A stretch of DNA of 43,280 nucleotides from a virus. Numbering within the stretch: position 1 is the first letter of the stretch; every line of letters begins with the position of its first letter. Of this stretch, positions 7,980 through 14,856 are shown in pieces. A program made the position numbers and the translations under genes. The notes under the pieces were generated by a model. That model made no database searches, had not been told where the DNA came from, and was given only the letters and a program-made list of their open reading frames with translations. Location: IMG/VR virus record IMGVR_UViG_3300042544_003877, positions 1 through 43,280 of that record; one strand, written 5' to 3'.

Positions 7980-9176
7980 ATGGCGGTAAAGCTTATTCTA
8001 ACACAAATAATGAAAAATGAGACGCATGTGGCTCATAGAATGCTTAACTCAATTAAACCAATAGTCGATGGTATAGTTGTTATAGATACTGGATCAACAG
8101 ATGATTCAATAGAAAAAGTAATAAAATGGGGAGAAGATAATGGAATCGAAACTTATGTATTTCAAAGATCATTTGATAACTTTGAAAACTCAAGAAATGA
8201 ATCTTTTAAAAAAGCAAGAGAAATATTTCTATCCAAAAATGATGGACATACATATTATAACTTCTGGTTAGACTTTGATGAGCAAATTGAACTAGATTCT
8301 AAGTTCAATAAACAATCTTTAAATAAAGATTTATATATGTTTAATACTTATATAAATCAAATGAGATATACTCGAAATGAATTATGTCGTTTAGACAAAG
8401 AATTTAGATTCTATGGTGTTGTTCATGAATTTATAGTACCACCAAATGGTTCAGATGGCAATCCAGATAGAACAATAACATCTGGACTATTGGATGGATT
8501 AACGGTTAGAGTTAAAATGGATGGTGGAAGTTGGAACTCAAACATTCCAGCAAAATATCAAAGTCACGCTCATATTTTAGAGAAGTATATTGATTCCGAT
8601 AGGAGCGATCCTCGGTGGATTTTTTATACTGCACAAAGTTATCATGATTCAGCTTGTTTCCCAGATAATAAAGAAGAAAATGAAGAAAGACTTAGAAGGA
8701 GTTTAAAGTATTACAGGGAAAGAGTTTCTAGACCCGATGGATACCCTGAGGAGGTATTTTATTCACAATATCGTATTGGAACTATAATGAGAGCAATTGA
8801 AGATCCTTGGAATTTAACTTTAACTGAATTATTAAAATCATATACTATTGATCCACTAAGAGGAGAGCCTATAAAGGCCATAATCGACTACTATATTGCG
8901 GTTGGTGATTGGCACAATGCTTATTTATTCACATCATTTGCAAAGAAGGTATTTCACAACAATTCTCCTTATCCAAAAAGACTATTGTTTGTTGATGAGA
9001 CACTTTATATTTGGAAGTTTTTAGAGGCTCATAGTGCTACTTGCTTTTATACTCAGCGAATGGATGAAGCAAAGCAGACTTACTTAGAAATGTTAAAGAT
9101 ATCAAAGGAAAGGCCGGAATATTTTACACCAGAGGATCTTCAAAAAATAAATGCGAATTCTCAATTTTTCAAATGA
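7980..9176 (+). CDS. Family 2-like glycosyltransferase with helical (TPR-like) C-terminal part
   Basis: This 398-residue protein has a GT-A fold start: VKLILTQIMKNETHVAHRML followed by IVVIDTGSTDDSIEKV (about 35-50), the nucleotide-sugar binding segment of GT2 enzymes. The metal-binding D-x-D equivalent is WLDFDEQIELD (about 97-107). The second half (about 200-398) is rich in helices with repeated WIFYTAQSYHDS and VFYSQYRIGTI segments like the TPR-like extensions of GT2 proteins. It overlaps the next gene by 4 bases (ATGA), so the two are coupled. Possible roles are glucosylation of modified phage DNA, decoration of virion proteins or alteration of host surface sugars. The target cannot be read from sequence. 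Confidence 0.85.
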   Translation: MAVKLILTQIMKNETHVAHRMLNSIKPIVDGIVVIDTGSTDDSIEKVIKWGEDNGIETYVFQRSFDNFENSRNESFKKAREIFLSKNDGHTYYNFWLDFDEQIELDSKFNKQSLNKDLYMFNTYINQMRYTRNELCRLDKEFRFYGVVHEFIVPPNGSDGNPDRTITSGLLDGLTVRVKMDGGSWNSNIPAKYQSHAHILEKYIDSDRSDPRWIFYTAQSYHDSACFPDNKEENEERLRRSLKYYRERVSRPDGYPEEVFYSQYRIGTIMRAIEDPWNLTLTELLKSYTIDPLRGEPIKAIIDYYIAVGDWHNAYLFTSFAKKVFHNNSPYPKRLLFVDETLYIWKFLEAHSATCFYTQRMDEAKQTYLEMLKISKERPEYFTPEDLQKINANSQFFK

Positions 9177-9610
9177 ACTGGTTAAAAAAATATAGACTTG
9201 GACCTGAATATTTCAACTCTAGCGATGAGTTAAAAGAAATATTCAGGTTCATTCAAAATCATGATGTAGAAGAAAAACGTGTAAAAAGAGACGCAAAAAT
9301 ATCTCAAATTTTAAATGAGAGTTATATTGATTCTCTTGATTACTTAAATGATTTTATTGATATATTGCATGGTAAGATATTTAGATCCATGCAAATGTCA
9401 AATGAAATTATTACCTATATGGATACATTAACATCAACATTATCTCAAAAAAATATAATTGCTGAAACTTTATCAGTTAAAGACATAAATGATTTTAAAG
9501 GTATTATTGATGACAATTTTAATAAAGGGAAAAAAATAATTCCTTATAAAATAGTAATTGATGTGAATAATCAAACAATTCTATTTAGAGGAGCAATGAT
9601 ATATTTATGA
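9173..9610 (+). CDS. Unknown protein translationally coupled to the glycosyltransferase
   Basis: A 145-residue, mainly helical protein (MNWLKKYRLGPEYFNSSDEL...). Its ATG overlaps the stop of the preceding glycosyltransferase (ATGA), implying co-expression. The charged N-terminal half contains a KRVKRDAK segment. The C-terminus (KIVIDVNNQTILFRGAMIYL) looks like a small beta-hairpin. No known motif is recognised. Coupling suggests a partner or accessory of the transferase, which is inference only. Confidence 0.7.
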   Translation: MNWLKKYRLGPEYFNSSDELKEIFRFIQNHDVEEKRVKRDAKISQILNESYIDSLDYLNDFIDILHGKIFRSMQMSNEIITYMDTLTSTLSQKNIIAETLSVKDINDFKGIIDDNFNKGKKIIPYKIVIDVNNQTILFRGAMIYL

Positions 9611-9647
9611 AATTAAACGATATTACTAAAATATCAATTCTTTAATT

Positions 9648-10628
9648 TCAGATTGCATTCAACTCGTTGATAGATTCCCTTTTATTGAGTGCTTTAATTG
9701 ATTTGGCAATCAATCTCGCGCAAGATACATATTCTACTTTATCATATCCATACAATTCAACAAATCCATATTGTTTATTAGGTTTTTGCACAATAGAATC
9801 CGATGTTAAGAATTTAGTGATATTTGATTGACTCAGATTCAAAAAAGCTTTCCCACTAAAAACTCCGTGAGTTGCAGCCGCCATAACGGTCGCAGCGCCA
9901 TTCTCAAAAAGAAGTTCAGATGCTTTTCTCATTGTTCCTAGTGTATCTGCGATGTCATCTACTATAAGAACATTTTTTCCAGAAACATCACCTACAAGTT
10001 CCATTGAGTGTATTTCATTTGGTTTTATTCTTTTCTTATTTATCATAGCAAATGTTGCTTCAGGAAATGCCTTACAGAAATCAGATGCTCTTTTTACCGC
10101 ACCTTGATCTGGTGCAACAATACAAAGATTCTCAATATTCATGGTTTTAATATGATCAATGAATATCTTATTACCATTTAGATGAATCACTGGAATATTA
10201 TAGAAGCCTTGTATAGATGGTGCGTGCATATCAATTGTGATAAGATCGATTTTCATTCCATTTTGCCCAAAAGATTCTATAAGGTTTGCAAGCATTTTAG
10301 CTCCTATTGAACTTCTTAGATGATCTGTCTTATCCTGTCTTGAGTATCCCATAAATGGAGAAACAAGTGTAAATTTCTTACACCCAGCTCTCATTGCAGC
10401 ATCCATCACTAAGAATGTCTCCAATATCTCATCAGAACTTGAGGTTGAATTTACAAAATAAATATGTTTATTTCTAACCGATTCTCTGAATAGAGGTAGA
10501 ATTTCACCATCAGAGAATTTATCTATTTGTAGATTTCCTTTTTCTACGTTTAAGTCAAAATCATAATTTAGATGGTTGCAAATTTCATCTGTAAGTGATT
10601 GATAGTTTCTTCCTGAGAATATTTTCAT
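9648..10628 (-). CDS. prs: Ribose-phosphate pyrophosphokinase (PRPP synthetase)
   Basis: The 326-residue protein matches the length and architecture of Prs. It has the conserved start KIFSGRNYQ, FSDGEILPLF (about 38-47), the ATP-site flexible-loop region SPFMGYSRQDKTD (90-102), the Mg-binding DMHAPSIQGFY (133-143), VAPDQGAVKRA (171-181) and the PRPP loop VLIVDDIADTLGTM (220-233). It makes PRPP from ribose 5-phosphate and ATP for nucleotide or NAD synthesis. Large phages often carry it, sometimes beside NAD-salvage genes; none is visible here. It lies 8 bases downstream of 10637-10930 on the same strand, so the two form an operon probably driven by the TATATTTG box at 10935-10942. Confidence 0.95.
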   Translation of the reverse strand: MKIFSGRNYQSLTDEICNHLNYDFDLNVEKGNLQIDKFSDGEILPLFRESVRNKHIYFVNSTSSSDEILETFLVMDAAMRAGCKKFTLVSPFMGYSRQDKTDHLRSSIGAKMLANLIESFGQNGMKIDLITIDMHAPSIQGFYNIPVIHLNGNKIFIDHIKTMNIENLCIVAPDQGAVKRASDFCKAFPEATFAMINKKRIKPNEIHSMELVGDVSGKNVLIVDDIADTLGTMRKASELLFENGAATVMAAATHGVFSGKAFLNLSQSNITKFLTSDSIVQKPNKQYGFVELYGYDKVEYVSCARLIAKSIKALNKRESINELNAI

Positions 10629-10636
10629 GTTCTGTG

Positions 10637-10930
10637 TTATTTTTTATCTGTAAGTAGTTTTTCTATAGCAGCCTCTCGTATTTTAATTTTTGGGATAAAG
10701 AAATATTTAGATTCTCGCATATTAAAAAGAAACTTGTTCAGAGAAAATGATTTATTAGATTCTTCTAATACTTTTTTCTTATTAAGATATTCTTTATATA
10801 GAATTTTTTTCCTATTTTCATTGAGACATTCAAACCAATATGAGTGCTTTCCAGACTCAATTTTTCTTGAAAATCTTAAAAATTGATTATCATTCTTTGA
10901 TTGGATGTTTGGTACTGATTTATTTTCCAT
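10637..10930 (-). CDS. Small basic unknown protein, first gene of the prs operon
   Basis: I choose the ATG at 10930 (MENKSVPNIQSKNDNQFLRF, 97 residues). A start at 10945 is possible, but it would overlap the promoter-like TATATTTG box. The protein is Lys/Asn-rich and helical, with no recognised domain. It precedes prs by 8 bases in the same orientation, so co-transcription is likely and a link to nucleotide metabolism is conceivable. Confidence 0.65.
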   Translation of the reverse strand: MENKSVPNIQSKNDNQFLRFSRKIESGKHSYWFECLNENRKKILYKEYLNKKKVLEESNKSFSLNKFLFNMRESKYFFIPKIKIREAAIEKLLTDKK

Positions 10931-10934
10931 ATTA

Positions 10935-10942
10935 CAAATATA
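10935..10942 (-). promoter_or_regulatory. Bacteroidota-type -7 box TATATTTG
   Basis: Read on the minus strand, TATATTTG ends four bases before the ATG at 10930. It matches the TAnnTTTG primary-sigma consensus of Bacteroidota. A TTG lies about 14 bases further upstream, shorter than the usual spacing. The same octamer precedes the genes at 16670 and 36164. Confidence 0.55.
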
Positions 10943-10976
10943 CAAAAATTTTTAATCAACGTATATGTTTTTTACA

Positions 10977-11546
10977 TCAATTTTTATCACCAGTATTTGT
11001 ATCAAATCCTTCTAAGATACTTCTCTCTAAATCGAGATTTCTGTTTATTGCCTTTTCAGAAGAGAACTTCCCACCATATCTTGCTCTCAATTTTGAAATA
11101 TTTATATCAAATGTTTCTTCTATGTTTATAGAGTATTGATTTGCATAGTCGGATAAATTAAGAAGTACCTCATAGAAGTTTGTTTTGAATTTTGACTCAT
11201 CAATTGGTTTATTATAATAAAGTTTCTTTTTTATCATATCGAGTAGTGAGCAAGTATGTTTTACTATTCTTATGAGTGTTTCCATTGGATTATTACTCTT
11301 TCTAGATATTTGTGAGAAATCTATATTATACTCTCTTGAGATAATAGCACAATACCAAAAAGCATCCGCAAGTTCCTCACTTCGATTTATTTCATCCGAA
11401 CTATCTCCTATATGATTATCTAATAATTCTTCTATCTCGGTCAGTATTCCAATTACGGCATGTAGGATCCTTTGTTCTTTTTCATCACAATGAAACTCAA
11501 ATGACATTGTTTTTTCAGATTGTTCTAAATATTCTTTCCAGTTCAT
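10977..11546 (-). CDS. MazG-like nucleoside triphosphate pyrophosphohydrolase
   Basis: With the start at 11546 (MNWKEYLEQSEKTMSFEF) the protein has 189 residues. An upstream ATG at 11582 would add MFYILYKKNKLK, which looks like leader rather than protein. The all-alpha MazG/dUTPase-like core shows HAVIGILTEIEELLDNH (ExxE metal ligands) and EELADAFWYCAII (ELxD ligands). It ends with SKLRARYGGKFSSEKAINR, a signature of phage MazG-like proteins. It would hydrolyse nucleotide triphosphates or alarmone-type nucleotides, cleaning or shifting the pool during infection. It adjoins the prs operon on the same strand, consistent with a nucleotide-metabolism neighbourhood. Confidence 0.85.
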   Translation of the reverse strand: MNWKEYLEQSEKTMSFEFHCDEKEQRILHAVIGILTEIEELLDNHIGDSSDEINRSEELADAFWYCAIISREYNIDFSQISRKSNNPMETLIRIVKHTCSLLDMIKKKLYYNKPIDESKFKTNFYEVLLNLSDYANQYSINIEETFDINISKLRARYGGKFSSEKAINRNLDLERSILEGFDTNTGDKN

Positions 11547-11646
11547 TTTTAATTTATTTTTTTTATATAAAATATAAAACAAGTCCTTAGATTGTTTGAC
11601 AAAGGATATATTAAATTTTAAATAAAAAGTTTATAAATAGTGAGAG

Positions 11647-11683
11647 ATTAAAGGATATAAAATCCATTTTTAATATATAAATA
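11647..11683 (+). repeat. Left copy of a 37-bp direct repeat flanking the repeat-protein gene
   Basis: The segment starting ATTAAAGGATATAAAAT and ending TTAATATATAAATA recurs at 12309-12345 with only three mismatches. This copy lies immediately upstream of the ATG at 11685 and includes the TTAATATATA box (11670-11679). Confidence 0.85.
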
Positions 11684-11684
11684 A

Positions 11685-12335
11685 ATGAAATTATTCCGTT
11701 ATAAAAATTTTATTAAAGAATCCAAAGAGGATATCGACTCCATATGTAAAAAATTTGGTATAAAGAATTATACTATTAACGAAGACTCAACTATTGATGT
11801 TGATGGAAATGTTAATTTATATAGAAAAGGATTAACTAAACTTCCCTTAAAATTTGGAAAGGTAAGTGGTGATTTTTCTTGTTATAATAATCAATTAATA
11901 AGTTTAGAAGGTTCTCCCCTTTCAGTTGGTGGTAATTTTTCTTGTGGTTATAATCAATTAAAGAGTTTATCAGGCGCTCCCCTTTCAGTTGGTGGTGATT
12001 TTTCTTGTTATAGTAATGAATTAAAGAGTTTAGATGGAATTTCTGGAAGGATTTCCGGTGGAATTTATTGTTATAGTAATCAATTAAGAGATGTCAAAGG
12101 AGTTAAAGATGGTTGGTTAGGAGAATTTAGTGTATATCGAAATCCAGTTCATGAAATATTTAAATTATTTCCTTATGAAAAATGGGATGAAGTTATTGAA
12201 ATCTTAAATGAGTATGAAGTGATCCGTGATAATGGTAATTTAATTATTTTACAAAGACTTGAACAAGTTTTTCTGGATCTAGGTTTAGAAGTTCCAGAAA
12301 TTGAAGAAATTAAAGGATATAAAATTCGGTTTTAA
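11685..12335 (+). CDS. Leucine-rich-like repeat protein with capsid-targeting-like N-terminus
   Basis: This 216-residue protein begins MKLFRYKNFIKESKEDI, matching the shared N-terminal tag. Residues about 62-142 hold three to four copies of a 20-22-residue repeat of the form G-D-F-S-C-Y-x-N-x-L-x-S-L-x-G-x-P-L-S-V-G. Its strand-turn spacing resembles the LRR-like solenoid repeats common in large phage genomes. The repeats are also visible in the DNA (63-bp unit). A helical, acidic C-terminal domain follows (LFPYEKWDEVIEILNEY...). Regular solenoids usually bind proteins. The gene is framed by 37-bp direct repeats, suggesting cassette-like duplication or exchange. Function unknown. Confidence 0.8.
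   Translation: MKLFRYKNFIKESKEDIDSICKKFGIKNYTINEDSTIDVDGNVNLYRKGLTKLPLKFGKVSGDFSCYNNQLISLEGSPLSVGGNFSCGYNQLKSLSGAPLSVGGDFSCYSNELKSLDGISGRISGGIYCYSNQLRDVKGVKDGWLGEFSVYRNPVHEIFKLFPYEKWDEVIEILNEYEVIRDNGNLIILQRLEQVFLDLGLEVPEIEEIKGYKIRF
11868..12110 (+). repeat. Intragenic 63-bp tandem repeats encoding the solenoid
   Basis: Units of 63 bp, marked by GGTGATTTTTCTTG and CTCCCCTTTCAGTTGGTGG, repeat in frame about three times before diverging. This is evidence of recent unit duplication within the gene. Confidence 0.8.
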
Positions 12336-12345
12336 TATATAAATA
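12309..12345 (+). repeat. Right copy of the 37-bp direct repeat
   Basis: This near copy of 11647-11683 contains the last codons and stop of the repeat-protein gene (K-G-Y-K-I-R-F) and a TTAATATATA box at 12332-12341. The box may serve the gene at 12368. Confidence 0.85.
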
Positions 12346-12367
12346 TATATAAAAAAAAATAAAAAAG

Positions 12368-12766
12368 ATGAGAAATTTAAAAAGATTTGAAAATTACATA
12401 AAAGAGAATTTAGAACTTGAAACAAAAGATGATGAGATAAACCCAGAAGGTTTAGTATCCGATAACTCTTTTGAAGAAGACGATCAGGTTCCAGAAGAAG
12501 AAGAATATGACTATGTTGGAAATAAACTTATGAACGATCTAGCAAAAAAACTAGGAACAAAAGTAGCCAATAATGAGATAAACTATAACGGCGAAAAAAT
12601 AAACTTTTACTCAGAAACAGAGAAATTTCATATTGGTAAAAGAAAATTCGATACACTTGAAGATGTTTTAAAATATCTAAAGACTGAAGTTGAGCCAGAA
12701 TTAGAGGAAATGCCAATGGAAAGTTTAAGATATAGAAGAACTATGAGAAATAAAAGAACTAAATAA
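12368..12766 (+). CDS. Acidic unknown protein with capsid-targeting-like N-terminus
   Basis: The 132-residue protein starts MRNLKRFENYIKENLELE, fitting the shared tag (basic, F-x-x-[FY]-I-x-E). A very acidic segment follows (about 20-56, including QVPEEEEYDY), then a small alpha/beta domain (NKLMNDLAKKLG ... FHIGKRKFDTLEDVLKYLK). The tail is basic (YRRTMRNKRTK). Tag plus acidic linker plus compact domain resembles T4 internal-head or core proteins in layout only. It shares the promoter box inside the right repeat at 12309-12345. Confidence 0.7.
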   Translation: MRNLKRFENYIKENLELETKDDEINPEGLVSDNSFEEDDQVPEEEEYDYVGNKLMNDLAKKLGTKVANNEINYNGEKINFYSETEKFHIGKRKFDTLEDVLKYLKTEVEPELEEMPMESLRYRRTMRNKRTK

Positions 12767-12817
12767 CTTTTAATATCTATAATAGAGAGAAGAAGATAAC
12801 CAAAAAGTTATCAATAG

Positions 12818-13291
12818 ATGGGGTTATTTAAATTAATAAATTTTTTAAGGAAGGCTGAACATCAGCATTTCATATCAGTTTCAAAAGAAGATTGGTCAAG
12901 ATGGAAATATGTAATAAAGTTTTTTGTTTGGCAAAATCCTGATTATATTTCTTGTACAATATTCAGGAAAAAATATAAACAACTTACTGATTTTGTAGTT
13001 GTTGGATTAAAATGGAATGGAAAGAACGTTAAAAGAAGAACATCAGGATTTGCAAAAGAGTTCCTATCAAATAATAGTAATTTAAAATGTATTTATTGTG
13101 AGTGTAAACTAAATGAAGGCAATGCCACAACTGATCATATCATACCAATATCAGAAGGTGGAAATAACTCAAAAATAAATTTAATGGTTTGTTGTTTCAA
13201 TTGTAATAATGAACGGGGTAATACTGATTTCGTAGAATATTTAAAACAAAAGAATCCTAAATATAAATCAGAAAAGATACCTTTTGTTTAA
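12818..13291 (+). CDS. HNH endonuclease
   Basis: In this 157-residue protein the HNH module is C-terminal. CIYCECKL (zinc Cys pair) is followed by TTDHIIPISEGGNNSKINLM (the D-H of the first H strand and the Asn of the N position) and CCFNCNNERGN (second Cys pair and final motif). The N-terminal 90 residues contain basic segments suited to DNA contacts. It lies between the 12368 gene and the convergent primase, with stop codons abutting. It is most likely a free-standing homing or mobile nuclease; a packaging role is less likely because terminase genes are not adjacent. Confidence 0.88.
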   Translation: MGLFKLINFLRKAEHQHFISVSKEDWSRWKYVIKFFVWQNPDYISCTIFRKKYKQLTDFVVVGLKWNGKNVKRRTSGFAKEFLSNNSNLKCIYCECKLNEGNATTDHIIPISEGGNNSKINLMVCCFNCNNERGNTDFVEYLKQKNPKYKSEKIPFV

Positions 13292-14476
13292 TCACCAATC
13301 TTTGTGTTTGAATTCTTTATCATAATCTTTTTCATCAACTATTTTAACTTTATTTCTTTTTGGTATCCATCTCATATCCATTACATCTTCTGAGAATAAC
13401 TCATTTAGTTTAAATTTCATATAAGGATTTGGAGAAATTTCTGCCAATTTATTAAGATCTTTTACCTTTGATATTCTCCACAACACTTTATATGGATCGA
13501 TATTTTTCCTACCTTCTACTATTTTATTGAAAAACTTTTTCCAAAGAAAAACCGATTTTCCTTCTTTTATTTTCTGCGTTGCTTTTTTAAATCCGGTTTC
13601 GTCATTATCATAAAAATATTGTATGTCCAAATTATTTGATTTCAAAATATTATCATCGGTATTTGCACCAACCATTCCAACTGAATTAGGATAAAATAAA
13701 GAATCAATAAATCCTTCAAAAAGAGTTACCTTTTTCTCGAAATCAATATTCATTATATTGAAGAAATATGATAATTTATTATAAAGAATTGTTTTATTCA
13801 TATCTAAATCACAATCCTCTCCATTTACCCATCTCCATAAATGCTCCCAATTATAAATAACAAAGAATCTCCTTTTACCTGATTTTAAGTTTCTCACTTG
13901 AAGACCAAGCACTTTATTTTTTTTTCGGTTCAAAAGAACAATCACATGTTCATATCCTTGATCTCCTTTTGAGTATTTAGCTTGATAAATGTCTTTATGA
14001 ATCTCAGGTGGAATACCACGACCTACTAAATATTTATAAACACCACCATTTATCTGAATAGGTTTGAAATCAAAAATAGGAGATATTTTTTTAACATTGA
14101 AAACTTCTTCTAAATCTTTAATATCAATGAGATCTTCCATGCTGGTCTCTACCAAATCATTCTCATAATCAGAATAATCTATATTAGAGTTCAAGTGTTC
14201 AATTATCTCTAACTTTTTTTCTGGATCTATTTGCTCATTGAAGTCTTTACAGAGTCTATCAAAGGTTGTTCTCTTATCACAGTTAAAACAAATATAAATA
14301 AGTCGATTGAAATATAAATTTCCTCTCTTAGCATGTTTATTCTTATGTGAGTCACCGCAACAAGGTGCACAAAAGTTTAGCCTATCATTATAAACAACTA
14401 TCTTTCTTCTAGAATCATCTATAAATTCTTTATTTATAATTTTTTGTATTATGTTTTCTATATAAACTTTATCCAT
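13292..14476 (-). CDS. DNA primase, zinc-finger plus TOPRIM (T4 gp61-like)
   Basis: I choose the ATG at 14476 (MDKVYIENIIQKIINKEF, 394 residues). The upstream ATG at 14521 adds a run (MIYINLYVLSVKK) that overlaps the AT-rich promoter zone. Cysteine pairs C36/C39-C40 (NFCAPCCGDSH) and C63/C66 (YICFNCDKRT) form the zinc-binding domain. The TOPRIM core is VTLFEGFIDSLFYP (Glu and Asp-x-Asp-type region), then YFYDNDETGFKKA (D-x-D metal ligands). It synthesises RNA primers on the lagging strand with the replicative helicase, which is not in this window. Confidence 0.85.
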   Translation of the reverse strand: MDKVYIENIIQKIINKEFIDDSRRKIVVYNDRLNFCAPCCGDSHKNKHAKRGNLYFNRLIYICFNCDKRTTFDRLCKDFNEQIDPEKKLEIIEHLNSNIDYSDYENDLVETSMEDLIDIKDLEEVFNVKKISPIFDFKPIQINGGVYKYLVGRGIPPEIHKDIYQAKYSKGDQGYEHVIVLLNRKKNKVLGLQVRNLKSGKRRFFVIYNWEHLWRWVNGEDCDLDMNKTILYNKLSYFFNIMNIDFEKKVTLFEGFIDSLFYPNSVGMVGANTDDNILKSNNLDIQYFYDNDETGFKKATQKIKEGKSVFLWKKFFNKIVEGRKNIDPYKVLWRISKVKDLNKLAEISPNPYMKFKLNELFSEDVMDMRWIPKRNKVKIVDEKDYDKEFKHKDW

Positions 14477-14521
14477 TTTTAACTTTTTTACAGAAAGGAC
14501 ATATAAATTAATATATATCAT

Positions 14522-14854
14522 ATGAATTATTACACATACAATGAGTCTAAAGAATATTTAAAGACATTTAATATAAAATCATCCTTTCAATTTTATACTA
14601 TGGTAAAAGAAGGAAGTTTTAATGGCTTCCTAAATAAAAGACCTTATGAATATTTTAGAGCAAAAAAAAGAAATGATTGGATATCCTGGGAGGATTTTTT
14701 ATCATTCTCTATAGATTTTGAAAAAGAAAATAAATATTTAAAATTCAATGAGGCTAGAGATTATGTTAGAAAACTAGGTATAAATTCACAAAAAGAATGG
14801 GTTATATGGTGCAAAGGTAGAGATATATCAGTACTAAATAATGAGCTACTATGA
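14522..14854 (+). CDS. Small protein with two phage-integrase-type repeat units
   Basis: In this 110-residue protein, two copies of the repeat known from phage and giant-virus proteins can be aligned. The first is YNESKEYLKTFNIKSSFQFY ... WISWEDFLSF (about 4-64). The second is FNEARDYVRKLGINSQKEWV followed by IWCKGRDIS (about 73-104), which lacks the usual W-x-x-W end. The repeat is thought to bind DNA. The gene starts one base after a minus-strand frame and sits under TTAATATATA. Role unknown; possibly a DNA-binding accessory protein. Confidence 0.65.
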   Translation: MNYYTYNESKEYLKTFNIKSSFQFYTMVKEGSFNGFLNKRPYEYFRAKKRNDWISWEDFLSFSIDFEKENKYLKFNEARDYVRKLGINSQKEWVIWCKGRDISVLNNELL

Positions 14855-14856
14855 CA

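Noticed and set aside
10973-11582. Start of the MazG-like gene at 11582
   Set aside because: The first 12 residues are encoded by promoter-like AT-rich sequence, and the ATG at 11546 begins the conserved protein.
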